DNA from: JANMQK01 sp031370485 | GTDB lineage: Bacteria; Acidobacteriota; Polarisedimenticolia; Gp22-AA2 | NCBI GenBank assembly: GCA_031370485.1 | Contig: JANMQK010000179.1 | Span: 1-10,182 of the forward strand | Reading direction: 5' to 3' | Length of the DNA: 10,182 nucleotides | Notes under the pieces: model-generated | Databases searched by the model: none | What the model was told of the DNA's origin: nothing | The model's input: only the letters and a program-made list of their open reading frames with translations | Translations under genes and position numbers: made by a program | Shown here: positions 4,948-10,182 of the stretch, in pieces | How the letters are laid out: each line of letters starts with the position of its first letter | Position numbering within the stretch: the stretch's first letter is position 1

Positions 4948-6746
4948 GGCGCCTGACGCTCGCGGTCCTTCTCTTCGCCCTGCTGCCCGCGGCGTCCGGC
5001 TGCTTCCGGGGGCGGGCCGAGCGTGCCACCTTGATCCTGACCAATGGCATCCTGTACACCGCGGCCGGGCCCGAGAAGCCCGTGTCGGCCATGGCCGTGC
5101 GGCAGGGCCGGATCCTCGCTGTCGGCGACGCGGCCGAGGTGCTGCGCCACCGCGGCACCGACACGGTGGTCGTCGACCTCAAGGGCGCGACGGTGATCCC
5201 GGGGCTGATCGACACGCAGGTCAGCCTGCTGGGGGTGGGGGAGACGCTGCTCAACGAGTCCACGGGCGGGGCGTTCTACCTCGACATGTCGGAAACGGAG
5301 AGCGAGGAGGACGCGGTCCAGCGGGTCCGCGCCCGCGCCCGGGGCATGCCCGCCGGAGAGTGGATCCTGGGGAAGGGCTGGAACCAGGATCGCTGGGTCG
5401 AGAAGAAACTCCCCGACAAGCGGCTGCTCTCCGACATCGTGCAGAACAACCCGGTCTTCCTGCTGCGGTCGGACGGCCACATCGCCTGGGTCAACAGGAG
5501 GGCCCTCGACCTGGCGGGGATCACGGCCCGCACACCCGACCCCGTGGGAGGGCGGATTGTGAGGGTCTCGCAAAGCGGCGAGCCAAGCGGCATCCTCACG
5601 GATCGCGCCTGGGAGGGAATCCTGCACCACATCCCGCCCCTGCGTCCCGAGGACCGCGCCCGTGCGGTCGTGCTGGCGATGCAGCGGTTCGCCGCCCTGG
5701 GCCACACCATGGTCGTGTCGATTGGAACGACGGCGCGGCTGGGGCTGCCCGATCTCCTCTCCGCGGACGGCGAGGGGACCGAGCCGTTCCGCGCCCTGGC
5801 CGAGGCCGGCAAGATGCCGATCCGCGTGTCGCTTATGATCCCCGGCCCCTCCGAGGCGGCCGAGGCGCTGCTGCGGCGCGGTCCGGAAGCCGGGCTCGGG
5901 GACGGGCATCTCGACATCCGCGCCATCACCCTGTGCGCGGATGGAGAGCTCGGAAGCCGCGGAGCCGCGCTGCTGCAGCCCTACAATGACGAACCGGCCA
6001 CCTCGGGGGTCGAGCGGCTGACCGCTGACGAGATCGCCACGTGGGCGGGCCGCGGGCTCAGGCGCGGCGTCCAGATTGCGATCCAGGCGACGGGCGACGC
6101 GGCGGTCCACGTCGCCGCCGAGGGGATTGCCAGGGCGCTGTCGGTGTCGCCGGGGGCCGACGTGAGGTTCCGCGTTGGGCCGATTGTCCTGGTCGACACG
6201 GCCGACCTCGCGACCCTGGCCCGCTTCAAGGTGATCGGGCGCGTGAGGCCCCAGTCCCTCAACCCGGTTCCACCGGGCCCCGTCGAGGAGGTGCGTGTCG
6301 GCGCCGGGCGCGCCCGACGGCTGTTCGCCTACGGGACGCTCATGGAGTCCGGGATGCCGCTGGCGGGTTCCTCGGAGTCTTCGGGTCGGATCCAGCACCC
6401 GCTCCTCGGCTTTTACACGGCCGTCACCCGGCGGACGACCGACGGCCTGCCGGCGGGGGGCTGGCATCCCGAGCAGCGGCTCGGTCGCCCGGAGGCGCTG
6501 CGCCTGTTCACGCTGGGAGCGGCCTACGCCGCGTTCCGCGAGCGCGAGGCCGGGAGCCTCGAGCCGGGGAAGTGGGCCGATTTCGTCGTATTGTCCCAGG
6601 ACATCCTGGTCGTGCCGGAGGAGGACATCTTGAAGACCGGGATCCTGGCCACCTACGTCGGGGGCCGCGAGGTCTACCGCCTCGAGCCCCCCGCCGCGCC
6701 CGCACCGCCACCCGCGCCCGAGGCGGCGCCCGCTTCGGGGGGCTAG
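4944..6746 (+). CDS. amidohydrolase-3-fold lipoprotein lacking metal ligands
   Basis: This 600-residue predicted lipoprotein has the amidohydrolase family 3 (YtcJ/exoenzyme-regulatory-protein-like) fold. A lipoprotein signal (RRLTLAVLLFALLPAASGC, Cys20) begins at TTG 4944, which overlaps the corA stop as TTGA with AGGGA just upstream. Family segments appear in order: LTNGILYTAAG and VVVDLKGATVIPGLID (32-90), GWNQDRW (145), SDGHIAWVNRRALDLAGI (176), ADGELGSRGAALLQPYND (332), TGDAAVHVAAEGIARAL (383) and the C-terminal EALRLFTLGAAYAAF...AGSLEPGKWADFVVLSQD (517-553). Yet the catalytic metal ligands are replaced: HxH reads Gln92-Val-Ser94, the Lys before xxxDG is Thr329, the His of the HAxGD-like motif is Gln381, the His of RxEH is Pro413, and the Asp of GSDxP is Ser477. 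It is most likely a non-catalytic envelope protein or one with changed chemistry. The last ~20 residues are Pro/Ala-rich. Confidence 0.92.
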   Translation: MRRLTLAVLLFALLPAASGCFRGRAERATLILTNGILYTAAGPEKPVSAMAVRQGRILAVGDAAEVLRHRGTDTVVVDLKGATVIPGLIDTQVSLLGVGETLLNESTGGAFYLDMSETESEEDAVQRVRARARGMPAGEWILGKGWNQDRWVEKKLPDKRLLSDIVQNNPVFLLRSDGHIAWVNRRALDLAGITARTPDPVGGRIVRVSQSGEPSGILTDRAWEGILHHIPPLRPEDRARAVVLAMQRFAALGHTMVVSIGTTARLGLPDLLSADGEGTEPFRALAEAGKMPIRVSLMIPGPSEAAEALLRRGPEAGLGDGHLDIRAITLCADGELGSRGAALLQPYNDEPATSGVERLTADEIATWAGRGLRRGVQIAIQATGDAAVHVAAEGIARALSVSPGADVRFRVGPIVLVDTADLATLARFKVIGRVRPQSLNPVPPGPVEEVRVGAGRARRLFAYGTLMESGMPLAGSSESSGRIQHPLLGFYTAVTRRTTDGLPAGGWHPEQRLGRPEALRLFTLGAAYAAFREREAGSLEPGKWADFVVLSQDILVVPEEDILKTGILATYVGGREVYRLEPPAAPAPPPAPEAAPASGG

Positions 6747-6752
6747 CGGGCG
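6727..6752. terminator. hairpin across convergent stop codons
   Basis: CGCCCGCT (6727-6734) pairs with AGCGGGCG (6745-6752) around a ten-base loop. The right arm contains part of the CTAG (6743-6746) in which both convergent genes end. There is no T tract on either side. The position suggests a bidirectional terminator. Confidence 0.4.
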
Positions 6753-7612
6753 GGGCGGGCGATCCGCGCGATCCCGACCACGTTCGGAACGGGCCAGGCG
6801 AAGGCGTTGTCGTCCGCTTCCTTGAATCCGGTCTCGTAGCTTCCCAGGAACTCCATCTCACGCCCGCCGCTCTGGACATAGAGCTGGGCTTCCGGCCCGC
6901 CTTCGACGTACATGGCGCGGCGGAGTTCGATCGGGAGACCCAGCAGGATTTCTATGAGGTCGTGGGTGCTGAAGGGGGAGCGGGAGTGGATGAACAGCAC
7001 CCTGGAACGGGTGTCGATGCCGATGGCCGCGGTGCTCCACTCGCGCGACTGGGGGGCCCAGACGTTCCGGCGCTCGCAGGAGATCATGCGGATGCTCTGC
7101 ACGAGAGTCCCGTAATGCGCGCGCAGCGCGTCGAAATCCTGGCACTCGCGGTCGATGATCTGCGCCGGCGGCACCGAGGCGTCCAGCCGGTCGAACCCCA
7201 GGACCGCCTTGTCCTTCGAGAGCGAGGGGTTGTTGACATGGGTCCGCGTGCGCATCATCGAGACGCTCTTCCGGTGATCGGTCTGGTACATGCTGGCGTT
7301 GACGGCGGCGACTAGGCCGTTGCTGCGGCACCAGTCCCGGGCGCTCTGCGGCCGGCCCTGGCCGGGCGCGGACGCGTTCAGCAGCCGCAGCTCGAAAAAC
7401 TCCGGGTCGATGCGCAGGACCCGGACGATGGAGTCACCGAGGCGGGATTTCCTGGGCGAGACGAACTGGCCCAGCTCGAGACCGGGCTCGAGGACACGCC
7501 AGGCCGCCGGCCCGGGCTCGGCCGGGGCGCCGGCCAAGCCCGCGGCGCAGCCGGTCGCCATGCCGGCCAGCGCCAGGATCAAGGCCCTTTGCGCGCGACT
7601 TATCCGCAACAC
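6743..7612 (-). CDS. phosphodiester glycosidase-like (NAGPA/DUF2233) lipoprotein
   Basis: This 289-residue predicted envelope lipoprotein carries one domain of the phosphodiester glycosidase family, named after the mammalian uncovering enzyme (NAGPA) that removes GlcNAc from phosphate diesters; bacterial substrates are mostly unknown. The signal is RISRAQRALILALAGMATGC, with Cys22 after a weak lipobox (ATGC). Family features are NGLVAAVNASMYQTD (98-112), KAVLGF (135-140), AAIGIDTRSRVLFIHS (195-210), HDLIEILLGLP (217-227), AMYVEGGPEAQLYV (233-246) and the C-terminal WPVPNVVGIARI. The common LDGG reads Val-Glu-Gly-Gly, a conservative change. I choose GTG 7612 because GGGAG lies five bases upstream and it gives a compact signal peptide; ATG 7639 (nine more residues) is the alternative. 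It converges on the amidohydrolase-like gene and diverges from the VWA gene. Confidence 0.85.
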   Translation of the reverse strand: MLRISRAQRALILALAGMATGCAAGLAGAPAEPGPAAWRVLEPGLELGQFVSPRKSRLGDSIVRVLRIDPEFFELRLLNASAPGQGRPQSARDWCRSNGLVAAVNASMYQTDHRKSVSMMRTRTHVNNPSLSKDKAVLGFDRLDASVPPAQIIDRECQDFDALRAHYGTLVQSIRMISCERRNVWAPQSREWSTAAIGIDTRSRVLFIHSRSPFSTHDLIEILLGLPIELRRAMYVEGGPEAQLYVQSGGREMEFLGSYETGFKEADDNAFAWPVPNVVGIARIARPAR

Positions 7613-7617
7613 TGCTT

Positions 7618-7622
7618 CTCCC
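7618..7622 (-). promoter_or_regulatory. ribosome binding site supporting GTG 7612
   Basis: On the minus strand GGGAG is followed by five bases and then GTG at 7612. The competing ATG at 7639 has a GAGGG only two bases away, which is too close. This favours the shorter protein. Confidence 0.5.
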
Positions 7623-7650
7623 GTGGCGGGCGCAGCCATCGCCCTCGGCG

Positions 7651-7657
7651 CATAATA
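7651..7657. promoter_or_regulatory. shared -10 island of two divergent genes
   Basis: CATAATA reads as CATAAT (7651-7656) on the plus strand and TATTAT (7657-7652) on the minus strand, each matching the -10 consensus at five of six positions. The plus-strand hexamer ends six bases before the ATG at 7663, which predicts a leaderless mRNA. On the minus strand, CTGACG (7681-7676), 18 bases upstream, is a passable -35, giving a leader of about 33 bases to GTG 7612. Confidence 0.45.
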
Positions 7658-7662
7658 ACGGA

Positions 7663-9264
7663 ATGACGCGATTCACGTCAGGCCCGGTTCGCGTGTGCGT
7701 CCTCTGCGCGGCCGCCGCGCTCGCCGCCTCCCAGGCGGGATCCGCCCGGGCCGGCGAGCGGGAGCCCCGGGAGTACGTCAAGGTGGTCGACCGCCCCTAC
7801 CAGAGGGTTGGGCTGACCGTCACGGTCACGGACGGCCTCGGCAGGCCGGTGCGCGGCCTGACCCGGGAGGAGTTCCGGGTGACCGAGGACGGACGTATGG
7901 TCGATCTGCTGGACTTCGACCCGGAGGGCGCGCGCCGGGACCGGCCGTTGTCGGTGGCGGTGCTGCTCGATATGTCGCAGAGCATGCGTTCCCAGGTCAG
8001 GAAGGTGCGCGAGGCGGCGCAGGCGCTTCTCGGCGGGCTGCGCCCGGGAGACGAGATCATGCTGGCCAGGTTCAATGACGAGCTGACGATCCTGCAGCCC
8101 TTCACGGGTGACGCGCTCCGCGTCGGGAAGACCCTCAAGGATCCAGGCCGGGCTCGGGGCGGAACGGCGCTGTTCCGCTCCATCGAGCACACCCTCAAGG
8201 ATCTGCGGGAGCGTCCGGGCCGGAAGGTGATCCTGGTGGTCAGCGACGGCCTCGACAACGACGTGGCGCGCGACCAGCACGTGCTCCAGTCGCTCTATCT
8301 TCAAGATCTGCTCCGTCTCTGTTTCAGGACCCAGACAACCGTGTACGGGATACGTCCCGGGATGTCGGCGTCCTCCTGGCTGCCGTTCGAAGGATTCGTG
8401 GAGGAGACCGGCGGGCGCCTGCTCTACACCGGAGGAGACCTCGAACGCCTGTTCGCGCGCCTGGGGGAGGAGTTCCTCAGCCAGTACTATCTGGCCTACG
8501 ACATCGACCCGAAGGTCAAGGAGGGCAAGAGGCGGCGGATCCGGGTCGAGGTGGCGCGCGAGGGGGTCGTCGTCAAGACCATGGGGGGCTATTTCACGCC
8601 GCACTCGCATCTCGAAACGCTGCTGCTGGACCTGGAGGACGACAATGTCGCGATGCGGGCCGACGCCGCGTACGAGCTGGGCTTCGTCGGCGATCCGCGG
8701 GCCACGAACGCCCTCCTCGTGGTCCTCGACGACAAGGAGGAAAAGGTGAGACGTCTCGCAGTGGCCGCGCTTGGGAGGCTGGGCGCGGAAGACACGCTGC
8801 CGCGCCTGATCGAACGGCTCGGCGACCCGTCTTCTTCCGTTCGCGAAGCGGCGGCTTCGTCCGTGCGCTCGTTCGGTCCAAGAGCAATCCCCGCCCTGCT
8901 CCTCGAGATCGAGCGCGGCTCCGGAAAGAGAAAGGCCGCGCCGCGCGTCCTGGGGGCCGCTGATCTCCTGGGCAAGGTTGGTGACGACCGGGCGCTCGAC
9001 CCGCTCGGCTCGCTTCTGCGGGACGGCCCCCCGGCTGCGCGACTGGCCGCGGCCAGGGCACTTGGAGACCTGGGCCTGAGCCAAGGCATTCCGGCGCTGC
9101 GCGCAGCACTCGCCGATCCGTCCCCCGAGGTGCGGGGGGCTTCCCTTAAATCGATCGTGTATATCTCCGAGGCGGCCGCGCGCCCGGTCGTAGAGGACTA
9201 CATGAAACGCGAAACCGATCCCGGACTGAAGGCCGCGGCACGCGCCGCCCTCGAGGCGCCATGA
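7663..9264 (+). CDS. secreted VWFA-related protein with C-terminal HEAT repeats
   Basis: This 533-residue exported protein has a signal peptide (about 1-30, cleavage after SARA), an immunoglobulin-like lead-in (YVKVVDRPYQRVGLTVTVTDGLGRPVRGL then EEFRVTEDGR, 38-78) typical of the VWFA-related proteins of Acidobacteriota, a von Willebrand A domain (about 95-285) and HEAT/PBS-lyase-type repeats (about 318-533). The metal-ion-dependent adhesion site looks complete: DMSQS at 103-107, Thr168 in RGGTAL and Asp195 in VVSDGLDND. The repeats show the pattern DDNVAMRADAAYELGFVGDPRA, DDKEEKVRRLAVAALGRLG, DPSSSVREAAASSVRSFG, AARLAAARALGDLG and DPSPEVRGASLKSI. It probably binds a protein partner outside the inner membrane; no enzymatic function is visible. 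Its TGA overlaps the ATG of the following ceramidase-like gene. The ATG at 7663 has no ribosome binding site, consistent with a leaderless mRNA. Confidence 0.93.
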   Translation: MTRFTSGPVRVCVLCAAAALAASQAGSARAGEREPREYVKVVDRPYQRVGLTVTVTDGLGRPVRGLTREEFRVTEDGRMVDLLDFDPEGARRDRPLSVAVLLDMSQSMRSQVRKVREAAQALLGGLRPGDEIMLARFNDELTILQPFTGDALRVGKTLKDPGRARGGTALFRSIEHTLKDLRERPGRKVILVVSDGLDNDVARDQHVLQSLYLQDLLRLCFRTQTTVYGIRPGMSASSWLPFEGFVEETGGRLLYTGGDLERLFARLGEEFLSQYYLAYDIDPKVKEGKRRRIRVEVAREGVVVKTMGGYFTPHSHLETLLLDLEDDNVAMRADAAYELGFVGDPRATNALLVVLDDKEEKVRRLAVAALGRLGAEDTLPRLIERLGDPSSSVREAAASSVRSFGPRAIPALLLEIERGSGKRKAAPRVLGAADLLGKVGDDRALDPLGSLLRDGPPAARLAAARALGDLGLSQGIPALRAALADPSPEVRGASLKSIVYISEAAARPVVEDYMKRETDPGLKAAARAALEAP

Positions 9265-10182
9265 CCCGCCGCCGGGAAAACCGATCGACGATCCTCGCCG
9301 GGCCCGCGCCCGCGCTCGCGGCGATTCTGGCGCTCCTCGGCGCCGCGTCCTGCGTTTCGGGAGGGGCGCCCACGAGTAACGGCCGGCAGCCGGCCGGCGG
9401 TTCGCCGGGCGCGTCCCGGTCGCCTTCCACCGCGCCGGCCGCCGCGGACGACTCCATGCGCATCCTCGCGGGCGCGGCCGTGCGCGTCATCACCCCTGTG
9501 GTGGACCCGGCCGGCGGCCCGCCACTGCGGATGGCTGGGTTCGGCCCCGGCAAGCAAGCCACCGGGGTGCACGACGATCTCTACGCGCGCGCCATGGTGA
9601 TCGAGACCGGCGGGGTCTCGGTGGCGCTCGTGGCGCTCGATCTCATCGGCTTCTTCCACGATGACGTGGAGAAAATTCGCGCGGACCTCAAGGCGCGCGG
9701 CGCCGGCCTCGGTTACGTCATGGTCGTGAGCACGCACACCCACGCCGGACCCGACGTAATCGGGCTCTGGACCCCGGAGGGGGCCTCCGTGGATGCTGCC
9801 TATGTGGCCCGCGTGCGGACGGCCGCCGCCGATGCCGTCGAGGAGGCCTGGAAGCGCCGGCATCCGGCGCGGTTGTCGTTCGCCACGGTGCGCCAGCCGC
9901 GGCTCGTCAAGGACTCCAGGGCCCCGTTCGTCGTGGACGACCTGGCGATGCTGCTCAAGATTGACACTCCCGACGGCAAGGACACGATCGCTACCCTGAT
10001 CGATTTCCCCGACCACCCCGAGTCGCTGGGCCGGTCCAACTCGCTGATCTCCTCCGATTACCCCGGATATGCCCGCCGGAGCATCGAAGACGCCTTTGGC
10101 GGCGTGTCGATCTTCGTGAGCGGCGCGATAGGCGGCCTGATGACCCCGCTCGGCGTGACCCTCGACGACCCCGAGACGGGCC
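9261..10182 (+). CDS. neutral ceramidase-like lipoprotein, 3' end cut by window
   Basis: The first 307 residues of a protein continuing past the right edge are present. They match the N-terminal part of the neutral/alkaline non-lysosomal ceramidase family, which are zinc amidases that split ceramide; many bacterial relatives have unknown substrates. A lipoprotein signal ends at GAASC (Cys31), followed by a Gly/Ser/Pro-rich linker to about 62. The domain begins AGAAVRVITPVV (70-81), then MAGFGPGKQATGVHDDLYARAMVIE (91-115, with His104), LVALDLIGFF, the zinc motif STHTHAGPD (157-165, His159 and His161) and IDFPDHPESLGRSNSLISSDYPGY (247-270, with the SDYPG feature). The ATG overlaps the previous stop as ATGA, with GAGG upstream. 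Later catalytic and zinc residues lie outside the window, so activity cannot be judged. The lipid substrate is inference only. Confidence 0.88.
   Translation, partial: MTRRRENRSTILAGPAPALAAILALLGAASCVSGGAPTSNGRQPAGGSPGASRSPSTAPAAADDSMRILAGAAVRVITPVVDPAGGPPLRMAGFGPGKQATGVHDDLYARAMVIETGGVSVALVALDLIGFFHDDVEKIRADLKARGAGLGYVMVVSTHTHAGPDVIGLWTPEGASVDAAYVARVRTAAADAVEEAWKRRHPARLSFATVRQPRLVKDSRAPFVVDDLAMLLKIDTPDGKDTIATLIDFPDHPESLGRSNSLISSDYPGYARRSIEDAFGGVSIFVSGAIGGLMTPLGVTLDDPETG

Noticed and set aside
4905..6467. 520-residue open frame on the minus strand opposite the amidohydrolase-like gene
   Set aside because: Its composition is rich in Arg, Gly, Pro and Gln without domain features. The plus strand carries a full family-length protein with a signal peptide.
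4944..6746. Calling the amidohydrolase-like gene a pseudogene
   Set aside because: It has no frameshift or internal stop, it has an intact lipoprotein signal, and the conserved framework is kept. The substitutions are confined to the metal ligands.
6041..7315. 424-residue plus-strand open frame bridging the amidohydrolase-like and glycosidase-like genes
   Set aside because: It runs in an alternative frame of two well-supported genes and shows no family motif.
7678..9084. 468-residue open frame on the minus strand opposite the VWA gene
   Set aside because: The VWA and HEAT motifs on the plus strand are unmistakable, and the antisense product is low-complexity.
1..10182. CRISPR array, tRNA or rRNA gene, insertion sequence, phage or toxin-antitoxin or defence cluster
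   Set aside because: I saw no regularly spaced repeats, no transposase, integrase or nuclease motifs, no tRNA-like cloverleaf and no rRNA signature on either strand.

Overview
The window reads as ordinary high-GC bacterial chromosome: dense genes, frequent GTG and TTG starts, short or overlapping gene junctions, and no phage, transposon, CRISPR or RNA-gene signal. The secreted von Willebrand-type protein at 7663-9264 resembles the VWFA-related proteins that are abundant in Acidobacteriota. Together with base composition and the number of predicted secreted lipoproteins, this makes an acidobacterial or similar soil or metagenome lineage the best guess. That is inference; no marker gene is present.

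Layout. (1) 101-1792, plus strand: a protein with a degenerate receiver-like domain and a PilZ-like domain, followed with no gap by a radical SAM protein of the spore-photoproduct-lyase-like family. (2) 1754-2610, minus strand: pterin-4a-carbinolamine dehydratase and a four-helix DUF4149-type membrane protein, joined by an ATGA overlap. (3) 2817-6746, plus strand: homoserine dehydrogenase, then a CorA-type divalent-cation channel whose stop overlaps the TTG start of a 600-residue amidohydrolase-fold lipoprotein. (4) 6743-7612, minus strand: a phosphodiester-glycosidase-like lipoprotein, convergent with the previous gene so that both stop codons lie in one CTAG. (5) 7663 to the right edge, plus strand: a secreted VWA plus HEAT-repeat protein joined by ATGA to a ceramidase-like lipoprotein that runs off the window.

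Functionally this is a mixture: amino-acid synthesis, pterin recycling, Mg/Co transport, and an envelope group of three predicted lipoproteins plus one secreted VWA protein. The main surprise is that several proteins keep a recognisable enzyme or signalling fold but lack its hallmark residues. The amidohydrolase lacks every metal ligand I can align. The radical SAM protein has Arg in place of the middle cluster cysteine. The receiver domain lacks the phospho-acceptor Asp.

Regulatory reading. There are plausible short-leader promoters upstream of the pterin dehydratase and corA, and an AT-rich island between the two divergent genes at 7612 and 7663 that could serve both strands. It would give the VWA gene a leaderless mRNA. 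Three GC-rich hairpins without a T tract sit at gene ends (1729-1748, 3871-3911, 6727-6752).
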